Of a stretch of 64,000 bases of DNA, positions 18,366 to 27,845 are shown piece after piece. The stretch comes from Cutibacterium sp. (GTDB lineage Bacteria; Actinomycetota; Actinomycetes; Propionibacteriales; Propionibacteriaceae). Position 1 is the first letter of the stretch. Every line of letters begins with the position of its first letter. The position numbers and the translations under genes are program-made. Under the pieces are notes generated by a model. That model was not told the origin of the DNA and ran no database searches. It was given only the letters and a program-made list of their open reading frames with translations. The stretch is taken from the NCBI RefSeq assembly GCF_030525615.1, contig NZ_JAUNEJ010000003.1, forward strand, positions 44,711 to 108,710, in the 5' to 3' direction.

Positions 18366-19542
18366 CATCCCTCCCCTCATGGGACAAAACCTGGCCGCCA
18401 CCAACATCGAACCTCTCCCCGCGCAGGATTTCGGGAACGTCCGAGGCCACTGCGGCTGTCACCAGGACTTGATCTGCCGCAATGACCGACGACGCCAGCC
18501 GTCCACGCCGGGTGGCGTCCAATTCAGCGAACACGTCGTCGAGGACGAGAACAGGCTCGATACCGTCGTCACGTAGCAACTGAAAGGCTCCCAGACGCAA
18601 GGCCAGTGCTAATGACCACGATTCGCCATGGGAGGCATATCCCTTCGCTGGCATTTCCCCGATGTGCAAGATAATGTCGTCACGCTGTGGGCCGACGAGG
18701 GTGACACCACGGATAAGCTCATCGGCTCGCCGGGCCGCCAAAGCGTCGAGGAAACGATTGGCCAGCTCCGTGCGGTCGATAGGGTCGGCACTCTGGCCTT
18801 CCTGTGGAGGTGACCACAGTCCATCAAGGTCAATAGTCGACTTGTAGGTGGCCGTCGCCATGTCATTGACCGGGGCAATCTGGCGGTAGGCAGATGAGGT
18901 CAACGGCATGACAGCCGACAAGGTGTCCAGTCGAGCCGAGAGGAGTTCGGCACCGATGGTGGCCAACTCGTTATCCCAAATCTCCATGGTCGCGCCGATC
19001 TCGGCTCCCGCCGACGGTCCCTTGCCTGCCAGCGACTTGAGCAGGGCATTGCGCTGTTTGAGGACGCGCTCGTAGTCCGCCTTCACCCCAGCCATCCTCG
19101 GCCATCGCGTCACCACCAGGCCGTCCAGAAAAGCTCGACGATCTGATGGATCACCATGGACGATGGCTAGGTCATTGGGCGAAAACACCACAGTTCGCAA
19201 CACCCCGAGAATCTCGCGGGGCCGGGTGAGTGGAGCACGATTGATTCGTGCCCGATTGGCACGCCGAGGGTTGATCTCGACCTCAAGCAACAGATTGCGC
19301 GCGTCCTCAGCCCCAGCGCGAACTCGACCACGCACCACAGCTTGATGAGCTCCTATCCTCACCAACGGGGTGTCATTGCTGACGCGGTGTGACGACAGGG
19401 TCGACAGGTATTCCACAGCCTCAACAAGATTGGTTTTGCCTTGGCCATTGGAACCGATAAAGGTCGTCACTCCCGCTGTCATGGGGACGTCAGCGCGGAC
19501 ATAGGAGCGGAAATCGACCAGTTCGAGACGTTCGACGAACAT
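18358..19542 (-). CDS. recF: DNA replication and repair protein RecF
   Basis: A 394-residue SMC-like ATPase that helps load RecA at gaps. Walker A is GSNGQGKTNLVEA near residue 30, the signature region reads SHGESWSLALALRLGAF, and Walker B is VLVLDDVFAELD. The N-terminal VERLELVDFRSY is typical. It lies 91 bp downstream of dnaN on the same strand and overlaps dciA by eight bases. Confidence 0.97.
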   Translation of the reverse strand: MFVERLELVDFRSYVRADVPMTAGVTTFIGSNGQGKTNLVEAVEYLSTLSSHRVSNDTPLVRIGAHQAVVRGRVRAGAEDARNLLLEVEINPRRANRARINRAPLTRPREILGVLRTVVFSPNDLAIVHGDPSDRRAFLDGLVVTRWPRMAGVKADYERVLKQRNALLKSLAGKGPSAGAEIGATMEIWDNELATIGAELLSARLDTLSAVMPLTSSAYRQIAPVNDMATATYKSTIDLDGLWSPPQEGQSADPIDRTELANRFLDALAARRADELIRGVTLVGPQRDDIILHIGEMPAKGYASHGESWSLALALRLGAFQLLRDDGIEPVLVLDDVFAELDATRRGRLASSVIAADQVLVTAAVASDVPEILRGERFDVGGGQVLSHEGRDDD

Positions 19543-19633
19543 CCGGACCTCCCCCGCTGTCAGACGTCCGATTCAGGTTACCGGAGCGAGTATGCGCCAA
19601 GACGACGCAGCACTGTCAGCACTCAGTCAGCGC

Positions 19634-20794
19634 TCAGGAAGGAAGTCTCATGAGCATGATGACGTGGCGGTAATCCATCTCCGGCTTGCCGTCGAGGTTA
19701 TTGAGACCAGTCACCAGGCAGGGCTTACCGGGAGCGGTAAACGAGAAATTGACATAGGGGGTGTCCAAGGCCCCCAGAGCGTCAGACAGGTAGTGCGGAT
19801 TGAATCCGGCCGCAGTGATGGTGGGTTCCCCGTCAACATGATTGGTGACGACGGCTTCAATAGCCTCCGAAGCTTGGGCCTGGTCGCCGGTGGCCGCCGA
19901 CAAAGCGACCGAATCGTCATTGATGACCATGCGCAGCGGGGTGTTGCGCTCAGCCACCAGGGAGACACGACGCACCGAGTTCATGAGTTCGTCGGTGCGG
20001 GCACGCACCGATCGGGTGGCCTTGATGTCCATGAGGTGACGGACTTTGGGGAATTCTCCACCGAGCAGACGGGTAGTCATACGACGCACACCATTGGCAC
20101 CATCACCCTCGAAACCGACCAGGCCTTCGCCAGTGTCACCCGAGGAAAGGTTGACGGTGACGTGCTCTCCAGAGGTCATAGAGCGGGCGGTCTCGCTCAT
20201 GACCTTGGCTGGCACCAGGGCGGTCGCCTCCGCGTCGGTGGCGGCCGGATTCCAGGTGATCTCCTTGAGGGCCATACGGTAACGGTCAGTGGCCAGCAGG
20301 GAAAGAACCTCGCCGTTGATCTCGACGCGCACACCGGTAAAGACCGGCAGCAGTTCGTCACGACCCGCAGCTACCACGACCTGAGCGACAGCCCGGGAGA
20401 AGACATCGGCGTCAACGGTTCCGGTAGCAGCCGGCATCTGCGGCAGATCAGGGTATTCGTCAACCGGCAGCGCCTGCAGGGTGAAGCGTGCCGACCCGCA
20501 CACCAAATCCATCTTGGCTGGATCTGTGGTGATCTGGACTGGCTTATTGGGCAGGCTGCGCGCAATATCAGCCAGCAGCTTGCCAGAAACCAACGACTCG
20601 CCAGGCTCATCGATTTGAGCGGGCAGAGTGATCTGGGCGCTGGTCTCGTTGTCAGAAGCCGACATCACTACGGAGTCGCCCTCGGTGCGCACGAGCAACC
20701 CAGCCAGAATCGGCACTGTCGGTCGGTTCGGCAGGCTGCGGGCAGCCCAGGCGACAGCTTCGGCCATGACATCGCGTTCCAGACGGATTTTCAC
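19634..20794 (-). CDS. dnaN: DNA polymerase III beta sliding clamp
   Basis: A 386-residue processivity clamp of three similar domains forming a ring dimer around DNA. Recognisable segments are MAEAVAWAARSLPNRPTVPIL at the start, FSRAVAQVVVAAGRDELLPVFTGV in domain 2, ATDRYRMAL, and the C-terminal VIMLMRLPS. I chose GTG at 20794 (VKIRLERD), which has GAGGGG five bases upstream and matches the usual family start; the open frame continues 71 codons further up into the origin. Confidence 0.96.
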   Translation of the reverse strand: MKIRLERDVMAEAVAWAARSLPNRPTVPILAGLLVRTEGDSVVMSASDNETSAQITLPAQIDEPGESLVSGKLLADIARSLPNKPVQITTDPAKMDLVCGSARFTLQALPVDEYPDLPQMPAATGTVDADVFSRAVAQVVVAAGRDELLPVFTGVRVEINGEVLSLLATDRYRMALKEITWNPAATDAEATALVPAKVMSETARSMTSGEHVTVNLSSGDTGEGLVGFEGDGANGVRRMTTRLLGGEFPKVRHLMDIKATRSVRARTDELMNSVRRVSLVAERNTPLRMVINDDSVALSAATGDQAQASEAIEAVVTNHVDGEPTITAAGFNPHYLSDALGALDTPYVNFSFTAPGKPCLVTGLNNLDGKPEMDYRHVIMLMRLPS

Positions 20795-21226
20795 TGCGTC
20801 CCCTCGACTTGGCGTCTCGCACTCCATGGTGCCTGCACCCTGAATCATATCCATGACGCCGGTCGAATCGCACCTGCGCGATGACAACGGCGTCGTGGGA
20901 GGCTTTGTCCCCAGATCCACACCCACCAACTTGTAAGTGATGGAGATGTTTATCTTTTCTTCATAGTCATAACCCCTGTGAATCTTGTGGATACGCAGTG
21001 AAACCACTTGTCACAGAGATTTTCGGGCTGTGGACGACGACGTGGACCGGATGTGCATGGCGATGGGGTGGCTGTGGATGACTGATGTTGTCCCACGGTT
21101 ATCCCCTGGCTATCCACTGGTTTTCCACATGAAGGGTGCAGAGTGATGGATGCCAGAGAGTGCAGGCCGGCAGGGCCAATGGGTGGCCGATAAGTGATAG
21201 CGCCGATAGGCGCCAAGGGCCGGTGT
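20795..21226. other. Probable oriC, dnaA-dnaN intergenic part
   Basis: 432 non-coding bases between dnaA and dnaN, the usual actinobacterial origin position. DnaA-box-like 9-mers (consensus TTATCCACA or its complement) are at 20986-20994 (TGTGGATAC), 21029-21037 (TGTGGACGA), 21073-21081 (TGTGGATGA), 21099-21107 (TTATCCCCT), 21110-21118 (CTATCCACT) and 21121-21129 (TTTTCCACA). Each matches 7-8 of 9. An AT-richer patch at 20940-20975 could be the unwinding element. Gene direction switches around dnaA, consistent with bidirectional replication from here. Confidence 0.85.
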
Positions 21227-22726
21227 TCAGTACTGCTTGATTCGGTTGGTGATCTCGGAGACCTGATTGAAAATCTGACGCTGCTCACCCATGAGGGCGC
21301 GGATTTTGCGGTCGGCGTGCATGACCGTCGTATGGTCCTTGCCGCCGAACTCAGCACCGATCTTGGGCAGTGAGAGATCAGTGAGTTCACGGCACAGATA
21401 CATGGCGATCTGGCGAGCGGTGACGAGGGTTTGGGCCCGCGAAGTGCCCAACAGGTCGTCGGTGGAAATGTCGAAGTAGCTGGCCGTCTCGGCAATGATT
21501 CGCTCGGGGGTTACCGGGGTCTCTCTGCCTTCCGGAATGAGGTCTTTCAGGACGACCTCAGCCAAGGAGGAGTCCACGGGCTGCTGGTTGAGGCTGGCGA
21601 AAGCCGTCACCCGGATGAGAGCTCCTTCGAGCTCACGGATGTTGGTCTGAATGCGGCTGGCGATGAACTCCAGCACATCCGGCTCCACCTCGATCTTCTC
21701 GGCTGCAACCTTGCGTCGCAAAATGGCGATACGAGTTTCCAGGTCTGGAGGCTGAATGTCAGTCAACAAACCCCACTCGAACCGGCTGCGCAACCGAGGT
21801 TCAAGGGCCTCTAACAGTTTCGGAGGCCGATCAGAGGTCATGACGATCTGCTTTTGGGCATTGTGGAGGGTGTTGAAGGTGTGGAAGAACTCCTCCTGGG
21901 TCTGAATCTTGGATTCCAAGAACTGGATGTCGTCGACCAGCAGGACGTCGACGTCACGGTAAGAGCGACGGAACTCTCTGGTGCGGTTAGTGCCAATGGC
22001 GTTGATGAAGTCGTTGGTGAGTTCCTCGGTGGAGACGTACTTCACCTTGACGTTGTCGTAGTACGACATGACGTAGCGGCCGATGGCATGGAGCAGGTGG
22101 GTCTTGCCGAGTCCGGAGCCGCCATAGATCAGCAGCGGGTTGTACGACTTGCCGGGAGCTTCGGCGACGGCGACGGCAGCCGCGTGGGCGAACCGGTTGG
22201 AAGCGCCGATGACGAAAGAGTCGAAGGTGTACTTCGGGTTGAGGCGATTGCTTTCGTCATCATCAACAGTGGAGGTCAGTTGGGTTGAAGGCTCAGTCGT
22301 TCCGACGGTGACCTTAGGGACGAATTGGGCCGGTGAGACGGGGGCCTCTTCCTCCTCGTCGTCACGCTCGGGGGCACCTAGAGCCAATTCAAGATCGGGG
22401 TCGATGGTGATGGCCAGATGAATGCCTTTGTGGAACTGGTCGGACAGGAGTTCCTCGAGCTCATGGCGCATCTTGGATTCGACGCGTTCCCGGGCGAACT
22501 CGTTGGGGACAGCAATCATAACCGTCGAGCCATGCATCGTTACTGGTGTGGTGTTGGACAACCACGCCCGGTTGGGTTTGGAAACCTTCTTGAAGATCTC
22601 GTCCCAGGCCTTGTTGAGAGCTTCGGTCGGATCGCTGTCGACCGGCTGCGAACTCATCGGTGGAGGCAGCACGGCGTCTGGATGGGTCCGGGGGTGGTCG
22701 GCCTTGCCGAGCGGAGTGTCGGACAT
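21227..22726 (-). CDS. dnaA: Chromosomal replication initiator DnaA
   Basis: 499 residues. Domain I is N-terminal (about 30-110) and a variable acidic domain II follows (RDDEEEEAP). The AAA+ domain III has Walker [12 protein letters not shown], Walker [10 protein letters not shown] and a sensor with [13 protein letters not shown]-binding domain IV carries the [15 protein letters not shown] signature that contacts DnaA boxes. It starts at ATG 22726 with AGGTGG upstream. It probably autoregulates through boxes at 22759-22779. Confidence 0.98.
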   Translation of the reverse strand: MSDTPLGKADHPRTHPDAVLPPPMSSQPVDSDPTEALNKAWDEIFKKVSKPNRAWLSNTTPVTMHGSTVMIAVPNEFARERVESKMRHELEELLSDQFHKGIHLAITIDPDLELALGAPERDDEEEEAPVSPAQFVPKVTVGTTEPSTQLTSTVDDDESNRLNPKYTFDSFVIGASNRFAHAAAVAVAEAPGKSYNPLLIYGGSGLGKTHLLHAIGRYVMSYYDNVKVKYVSTEELTNDFINAIGTNRTREFRRSYRDVDVLLVDDIQFLESKIQTQEEFFHTFNTLHNAQKQIVMTSDRPPKLLEALEPRLRSRFEWGLLTDIQPPDLETRIAILRRKVAAEKIEVEPDVLEFIASRIQTNIRELEGALIRVTAFASLNQQPVDSSLAEVVLKDLIPEGRETPVTPERIIAETASYFDISTDDLLGTSRAQTLVTARQIAMYLCRELTDLSLPKIGAEFGGKDHTTVMHADRKIRALMGEQRQIFNQVSEITNRIKQY

Positions 22727-23090
22727 TCCACCACCTGTTCCCTAGAAGTCATCGAGAGTTGTCCACACAGTTTTCCACAACCCGTGTGAGAAGGCACCTG
22801 AGGAGTGCCGCACTTGTGAACGCTAGTGAGTCATAGTTCTCTACGCAACCGGTTTGAGTGGCTTGTCAAGCGGGTCAGAGGACTACATGAGTGTGGTTTC
22901 ACGAGTGTCATTTGATAGTCGCTCACGCTGGATTGTCGGTTTGCTGATAACGGGGTCGACAACGTAGAGTTATCCGGTCGCTGCCTTCAGCGTCCACTTC
23001 CCCTGCGCCCATCCGGGCGCCCCGGATTACATGGGATCGGCTCGCGTCGATCCCCCGGGTGATCCCCAAGACACAAGGGAGAATATCCCC
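22727..23090. promoter_or_regulatory. Divergent dnaA/rpmH promoter region with two DnaA boxes
   Basis: 364 non-coding bases between the leftward dnaA and rightward rpmH genes. Two tandem DnaA-box-like 9-mers, TTGTCCACA (22759-22767) and TTTTCCACA (22771-22779), lie 33-53 bp upstream of the dnaA ATG, well placed for autoregulation or as an origin sub-region. The rest should contain the rpmH-rnpA-yidD-yidC promoter; I cannot place its -10/-35 with confidence. Confidence 0.7.
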
Positions 23091-23225
23091 GTGAAGCGCA
23101 CTTTTCAGCCCAGCAACCGTCGTCGTGCCCGTAACCACGGCTTCCGTTCCCGCATGAGCACCCGTGCCGGTCGCGGCATTATTGCCGCTCGTCGTCGCAA
23201 GGGTCGCGCCAAGCTGTCGGCCTGA
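23091..23225 (+). CDS. rpmH: 50S ribosomal protein L34
   Basis: A 44-residue, highly basic protein of the large ribosomal subunit, with the family pattern [21 protein letters not shown] then [14 protein letters not shown] and a short C-terminus. The start is GTG at 23091, AAGGGAG about nine bases upstream. It is the first gene of the conserved rpmH-rnpA-yidD-yidC-jag cluster. Confidence 0.97.
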   Translation: MKRTFQPSNRRRARNHGFRSRMSTRAGRGIIAARRRKGRAKLSA

Positions 23226-23232
23226 GTTTTTC

Positions 23233-23679
23233 ATGCTGTCCGCCCGGTCGCGGATGCACCGTCCAGGTGACTTCCGTGCCGCAGTCCGTGGGGGCGTGAG
23301 GTCAGGTCGTCCCAGCCTCGTCGTCCACGTTGGACGACGAGAACAGAACGACTCTGACTCGACCGATATAGCACAGTTATCCACAGTCGTTGTGGATAAC
23401 TGCGACACCGGTGGACCACCGCTACCCGACGGAGTGACGACTTCCCGACCCGAGGTTGCGCCACGGGTCGGTTTTGTCGTCTCCAAGGCCGTGGGCAATG
23501 CTGTCACTCGTAATCGGGTGAAGCGTCGCCTGCGGCATCTGTGTCGTCCCCTTGTCGATGAACTCGAAGATGGCACCGTCGTGGTTGTGCGGGCTTTGCC
23601 GACGGCCGCAACCGAACCGGACCGGGTTGCGAAGGATCTTGACGGTGCATGGCACCAGGCATTGCGGAAACTTCGATGA
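23233..23679 (+). CDS. rnpA: Ribonuclease P protein component with an internal insertion
   Basis: A 148-residue protein subunit of RNase P, which trims tRNA 5' leaders with the M1 RNA. The N-terminal HRPGDFRAAVRGG, central VGFVVSKAVGNAV and RNR motif RNRVKRRLRHL are typical. Compared with the usual ~115-125 residues there are about 30 extra residues between SLVVHV and VAPRVGF, Asp/Ser/Thr/Pro-rich and probably a loop. The DNA of that insertion contains a perfect palindrome of two DnaA boxes. The ATG at 23233 lies 7 bp after rpmH; the stop overlaps yidD. Confidence 0.93.
   Translation: MLSARSRMHRPGDFRAAVRGGVRSGRPSLVVHVGRREQNDSDSTDIAQLSTVVVDNCDTGGPPLPDGVTTSRPEVAPRVGFVVSKAVGNAVTRNRVKRRLRHLCRPLVDELEDGTVVVVRALPTAATEPDRVAKDLDGAWHQALRKLR
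23374..23402. promoter_or_regulatory. Perfect 29-bp palindrome of two consensus DnaA boxes within rnpA
   Basis: The arms are CAGTTATCCACA and TGTGGATAACTG with a five-base spacer GTCGT. It contains TTATCCACA at 23377-23385 and TGTGGATAA at 23391-23399, both 9/9 to consensus and better matches than any box in the dnaA-dnaN gap. It lies in the extra segment of rnpA, encoding QLSTVVVDN. It probably binds DnaA as a head-to-head pair. Confidence 0.85.
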
Positions 23680-24149
23680 TGGTTGCAGCGGTACCGGCAC
23701 AGCAGCCACGACACAGCAGCAGCGTGTGGGGCACGCTGCTGCGTTTTCGTCCCCTGACATGGCTAGCAATTGGATTCGTCAAGGGCTGGCGGGCGGTCAT
23801 CTCGCCGCTGTACGGAGACGTCTGCAAGTACCAGCCGAGCTGCTCGGCCTACGGTCTGCGAGCTCTGCAGGTACACGGAGTGTTTCGGGGCGCACCGATG
23901 ATTATCTGGCGGATCCTGCGATGCAACCCATGGTCCCATGGCGGGTACGACCCAGTGCCGGGAACCCCTGAGGCCAGGCAATGGCGCGAACTCCACCCCG
24001 AACTCGCGCGATCAACACAAAAACCGACCGATGATCTGACGGGTGAGAACCCGAGGGATCACGGATCGGCGCTACGAACCATCCCCGGACACACCGATCC
24101 GGGGAGTACCCACATGGGTACCCCTTCCCACACCCGAGGTGAGAACTGA
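23676..24149 (+). CDS. yidD: Membrane protein insertion efficiency factor YidD
   Basis: 157 residues. The conserved core is FVKGWRAVISPLYGDVCKYQPSCSAYGLRAL, with the Cys-x-Tyr-x-Pro-Ser-Cys-Ser pattern, then RILRCNPWSHGGYDPVP. An amphipathic N-terminal helix probably sits on the inner face of the membrane, where YidD aids YidC-dependent insertion. The C-terminal ~60 residues after the core are a hydrophilic extension. The ATG at 23676 overlaps the rnpA stop; a second ATG follows at once. The stop overlaps the yidC start. Confidence 0.93.
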   Translation: MMVAAVPAQQPRHSSSVWGTLLRFRPLTWLAIGFVKGWRAVISPLYGDVCKYQPSCSAYGLRALQVHGVFRGAPMIIWRILRCNPWSHGGYDPVPGTPEARQWRELHPELARSTQKPTDDLTGENPRDHGSALRTIPGHTDPGSTHMGTPSHTRGEN

Positions 24150-25228
24150 TGCTCAACCCGCTGGTCATACTCGGCCTGGGCGACACCTTACATGCGATGG
24201 GTCACGCCATCATGGTGCCGCTGTACTGGGCTGTGTCCGGCCTGCTCGTCCTCTTCCATAACCTGTGGTCCCCGCTCTTTGGCGCTGACTCGGGCGTGTC
24301 GTGGACGTTGGCCATCATCTGTCTGACGATTTTCATCCGTCTGCTGTTGGTGCCGCTGTTCGTCAAGCAGATCAACTCTGCGCGATCAATGCAGCTCATC
24401 CAGCCCAAGATGAAGGCTATTCAGGAAAAGTACGGCGATGACCGGGAACGTGCCGGTCAGGAAATGATGAACCTCTACCGCGAGGAAGGGGTCAACCCGG
24501 CGGCGTCATGTCTGCCTGTGGTGCTGCAGATGCCAATCTTCCTGGCCCTGTTTCGCGTGCTCGATGGTGCTTCCCGTGGTATCGCTCGAGGTCACTTCTT
24601 CACCGAAAACCCTGGACTCATAAAATCCCTGCAGCACGCCAAGATCTTCGGCGCTGAGCTGGCCGGACGATTCCTACCGATGAACGACGGCTTCGGTGGT
24701 ACCCAGATCGTCGCCCTCGTTCTCATCATCATCATGGTGGCGACGCTGTTCTACACCCAGCTCCAGCTGATGCGGAAGAACATGCCGCCGGAGTCTCTGA
24801 CTGGCCCGATGGCACAGCAGCAGAAGATGATGATCTATCTGTTCCCGCTGATGTACCTGTTCACCGGTGTGAGCTTCCCGATCGGCGTCATGCTCTACTG
24901 GTGTACGTCGAACCTGTGGACTCTTGGTCAGCAGGAGATCCTCATTCGTAATAACCCGACGCCGAACACTCCGGCCTACATCGACTGGCGTGAGCGCATG
25001 ATTGCCAAGGGCAAGGACCCCGACGAGATTGAACGTGCCCGTCGCGAAAAGCGTCGTCGCAAGGTCGTCGCCCCCACCCCGGTGGCAACTGTCGAAGATG
25101 GTGAGAAGCCGATGGTTGCGCGCCAGGGAGTGACCCGTCAGACAGTGCGCAAGGACGCCAGCGGTGGCCGTCAGGTCGTCCGCCGTCAGCAGCCCGCCAG
25201 ACAGACGCGAGCCCAACGCAAGAAGTAA
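24149..25228 (+). CDS. yidC: Membrane protein insertase YidC
   Basis: A 359-residue polytopic Oxa1/Alb3/YidC-family insertase, Gram-positive type without the large periplasmic domain. Conserved segments are SWTLAIICLTIFIRLLLVPLF with the hydrophilic-groove Arg, MQLIQPKMKAIQEKY, EEGVNPAASCLPVVLQMPIF, and the last helices ending in FPIGVMLYWCTSNLWTL. The C-terminal tail (about 290-359) is Arg/Lys-rich, suited to ribosome contact. It is coupled to yidD through TGATG. Confidence 0.96.
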   Translation: MLNPLVILGLGDTLHAMGHAIMVPLYWAVSGLLVLFHNLWSPLFGADSGVSWTLAIICLTIFIRLLLVPLFVKQINSARSMQLIQPKMKAIQEKYGDDRERAGQEMMNLYREEGVNPAASCLPVVLQMPIFLALFRVLDGASRGIARGHFFTENPGLIKSLQHAKIFGAELAGRFLPMNDGFGGTQIVALVLIIIMVATLFYTQLQLMRKNMPPESLTGPMAQQQKMMIYLFPLMYLFTGVSFPIGVMLYWCTSNLWTLGQQEILIRNNPTPNTPAYIDWRERMIAKGKDPDEIERARREKRRRKVVAPTPVATVEDGEKPMVARQGVTRQTVRKDASGGRQVVRRQQPARQTRAQRKK

Positions 25229-25255
25229 GGCCGGGAACCCGAGAAATGAGGCTGG

Positions 25256-25293
25256 GTCATAGGCCCGCCACGAAGTCATAGGCCCGCCACGAA
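25256..25293. repeat. Tandem 19-bp repeat between yidC and jag
   Basis: Two perfect head-to-tail copies of GTCATAGGCCCGCCACGAA lie in the 117-bp gap. No function is evident; copy number could vary between strains. Confidence 0.8.
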
Positions 25294-25345
25294 CCAATTC
25301 CACTGACCAGCATGGCTGGTTGATTTTGAGAGGTAACGAACAACG

Positions 25346-26074
25346 ATGAGCGAGAGCAGCGAGCGCATCGAGGAGCTCGACGTCGATCAGGCTGAGAATC
25401 TTGATACCCAAGACGACGATCTCAATACCCAAGAGATTGAGGACGACCTCAATGAGACCGACGAGGACGTCGACAAGGGTGACCAGGAGGAAGTGGCTGA
25501 AGAGGGTGAGGAAGTTCCCGACGAGGAGGACGAAGTCGACGACAGGGATGAAGTCGACGGCAGGGATGAAGTCGACGAGGAGGACGAGCGAGGCGAGGAG
25601 GGAGACGAGGAAGAGTCTGGCGATCCTCTGGACGAAGAGGGCGACATTGCCGCCGACTACCTCGAGGAACTGCTCGACATCGCCGACCTGGACGGCGACA
25701 TTGATACCTATGTGGAGAATGGGCGAGCTCACGTTTCCATCGTCACGGATTCTCAGACCCTCGTCGGTAAGGATGGCAAGGTTCTCGAGGCTCTTCAGGA
25801 GCTGTCGCGGCTGGCCGTCATGACCGAGGTTGGACATCGCTCGCGACTCATGCTCGATGTTGCCGGATACCGGGAGTCCCGTCGTAAGGATTTGGTGGCC
25901 CTGGCGACTGAGGCGATTCAGTCGGTTAAGGAGACAGGCGAGCCGGCTCACCTGGCCCCTATGAATCCCTTCGAGCGCAAAATCGTGCATGACACAGTTG
26001 CGGCTGCGGGACTTGTCAGTGAATCCGAAGGTGTTGAGCCTAAGCGGCACGTCGTCATTACTCAGGAGCAGTGA
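25346..26074 (+). CDS. jag: Jag/KhpB-type RNA-binding protein with long acidic N-terminus
   Basis: 242 residues. Residues 1-100 are extremely rich in Glu and Asp with short internal repeats such as DEVDDRD/DEVDGRD, and are probably disordered. A KH-type domain follows (about 105-170, including VSIVTDSQTLVGKDGKVLEALQ), then an R3H domain (about 175-235, ending in MNPFERKIVHD). Jag/KhpB binds RNA, usually with KhpA, and affects cell elongation and division in other Gram-positives. The ATG at 25346 has GAGAGGTAACG upstream. A strong terminator follows at 26145. Confidence 0.9.
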   Translation: MSESSERIEELDVDQAENLDTQDDDLNTQEIEDDLNETDEDVDKGDQEEVAEEGEEVPDEEDEVDDRDEVDGRDEVDEEDERGEEGDEEESGDPLDEEGDIAADYLEELLDIADLDGDIDTYVENGRAHVSIVTDSQTLVGKDGKVLEALQELSRLAVMTEVGHRSRLMLDVAGYRESRRKDLVALATEAIQSVKETGEPAHLAPMNPFERKIVHDTVAAAGLVSESEGVEPKRHVVITQEQ

Positions 26075-26144
26075 CGCCATAGGTAGTCGTGCCATAGCTA
26101 GTCGTGTAGTCAGTTGTGGGGTTGACCGTAAGTTATCAAGGGTG

Positions 26145-26178
26145 AGCTCGGTGGGTGTAATGCCCACCGAGCTTTTTT
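26145..26178 (+). terminator. Rho-independent terminator after jag
   Basis: A perfect 11-bp stem (AGCTCGGTGGG with CCCACCGAGCT), a seven-base loop and six T residues. It closes the rpmH-to-jag transcript 70 bp after the jag stop. Confidence 0.95.
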
Positions 26179-26228
26179 GTGAAGTGTTCTGGGTTTTTGC
26201 TCCTACTTGTTTTTGGAGGGATGGGATC

Positions 26229-26290
26229 ATGGCCAAGAGGAACTTCGAAGGAGTTTAAAGACCAGGCGGTTCGGAGTGTCTCAGAGGCGT
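26229..26290 (+). pseudogene. Remnant of an IS3-type transposase OrfA N-terminus, frameshifted
   Basis: The ATG at 26229 reads MAKRNF; after a one-base shift the frame continues KEFKDQAVRSVSE, which matches the usual start of IS3-family OrfA (helix-turn-helix). The similarity ends within 60 bases. No intact transposase or terminal repeats are visible, so this is a relic. Confidence 0.6.
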
Positions 26291-26491
26291 GATTTGCTGT
26301 GGTGTTGACATGGTGAGACCAAGTCTCCCAACTACTGTTGGGATTCGCGAGTATTTCAAGTGATTCAGGACGTTTTTTTGAAGATGGGTGCACCGAATGG
26401 GTCGAAGTCGAGGGTTTTGATGGTTCAGAGAGGAATTACACGCGCCGTGAAAAACCGGTGATATACCGATAACTAGATGTATATCTGGAGA

Positions 26492-26507
26492 TGTTTCACG
26501 TGAAACG
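26492..26507. promoter_or_regulatory. parS site (15/16)
   Basis: TGTTTCACGTGAAACG differs from the consensus ParB-binding palindrome TGTTTCACGTGAAACA only at the last base. It lies 4-5 kb from oriC, within the range typical for parS, in non-coding DNA. Confidence 0.9.
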
Positions 26508-27845
26508 GTCAAATGCGCTGGTATTCCTGGATGGTGTCGTTGGGAAGCGCGCCAAGGGAGCACGGGTGCATGGTGTCCACACTTTCCCAAACGATGCATG
26601 AAGGAAGCTTCGGCGGAAACGCAATGTAGCGGGAAAAGACCAAGTTGTGTGAGGTATCTGAAGTTGTGCGAGGTATCTGCGAGTATGAACACGTTAGTTT
26701 TAGATGTGAGCGGGTGTGAGAACTATCTGGATGTCCGCCGTGAAGGATTCAAAACGAAGGGCAATACTGAAAGCTAGCCAGTTAAGTTGTATCCGGGTGC
26801 GAGCTTGCGCGTGTGAGCCGCCGATCAATTGCTACATGCTGCTGTCGAAGTGTCATTACCAGCGAGTTCCGGTCAGAGATTGACCTTGGATATGTAGAAC
26901 GGTGAGAAGCTGTTTAATCAGTCATCTGAGTGCTAGTAATAATACTTAACGCTTTCGTGTCGAGGGGCGCTGACGCTGATGGAATAAGTGATGACACCGT
27001 CGGGGTGTTGCTACAGTTCTCCATTCTCTGTGGGCCCATTCTCTGTGGGGCCGATGGGGTTGGTATGAATGATCAGTGTTGAGTGTGTGGTCTGAGAACT
27101 GGTTCGTCGGATGAACGACGCGCGAGCGTGGCGTGGAGTTCATTCCGGAGGCGGAAGTATGTTGAGTCTTGCTGACTCAAGATGTTGTAACAGATCGTGC
27201 TAGCAGCGGCGCTGCGGGACTACCCAGACGATACTGCCAGGCTGAACCGCGAGCCTGTAATCTTCTTGTGAACAAGTTGTTGAATACCGGCGGAATCTCC
27301 GGATTGGGGTTCGCGCAGGTGACGGACGGTACGAGGCCAATACGCCTGCTGTTGGTCGTGGACTCCCCCATTCACGGCTGGGGAGTGAGGTTGGATCAAA
27401 GGCGGGTTGGTGGCACTTTATATGTGACATGGCCCTCTGCGATCATGCCGTCAATTCGACGCGATCATGGACTTCACTAGGTTTGATGTCGATCCTGTCT
27501 GGGCATGCTGGTGACTTAGCTGAGGTTTTACAGCGGACAATTAGCGCGAAGAGATCCCAGTCAAGGTTGAGGGTATTTGGCGCAGCGGCTCTTAGGCGCC
27601 ATGGCGATCGGCCGGGTGAACCAGATTGGGTTGTGGAGCAGATTGGGTTGTGGAACAGATTGGGGTTTAGTGAATCTGTCCTTAGGAGCGTGACGCGATT
27701 GTGCATGGATCGGAAGTGATGGCCGGAGCGCACTGAAAGAAGCTACGCCATGACAAGGGAGCTACGCCATTGCGAAGCGGCTCGGGCTGCAATGTCGCGT
27801 TGTGTATGAGCGTTACTAGTGTGCTGGCATGGCAGGATGTCTGAC

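Larger units (their letters stand above)
26179..27845. other. Gene-poor interval between jag and rsmG
   Basis: About 1.67 kb without a convincing gene, AT-richer than its surroundings and with frequent stops in all frames. It contains a decayed transposase start (26229-26290), a parS site (26492-26507), a duplicated CATTCTCTGTGGG block near 27020-27050, and about three copies of a 17-bp unit (CAGATTGGGTTGTGGA) around 27623-27670. It looks like decaying sequence kept around the centromere region, though an unrecognised RNA cannot be excluded. Confidence 0.6.

Noticed and set aside
25256-25293. Tandem repeat considered as a CRISPR start
   Set aside because: Two 19-bp copies are directly abutting with no spacer, so it is not CRISPR. 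No CRISPR array or cas gene is seen in the window.
24674-26236. Long minus-strand frame of 520 codons over yidC and jag
   Set aside because: It is a shadow of two well-supported plus-strand genes, and its Leu/Val-rich product mirrors their acidic codons.
27819-27845. Longer N-terminus for rsmG
   Set aside because: The extra codons are not typical of the family and the ATG at 27846 has better Shine-Dalgarno spacing.
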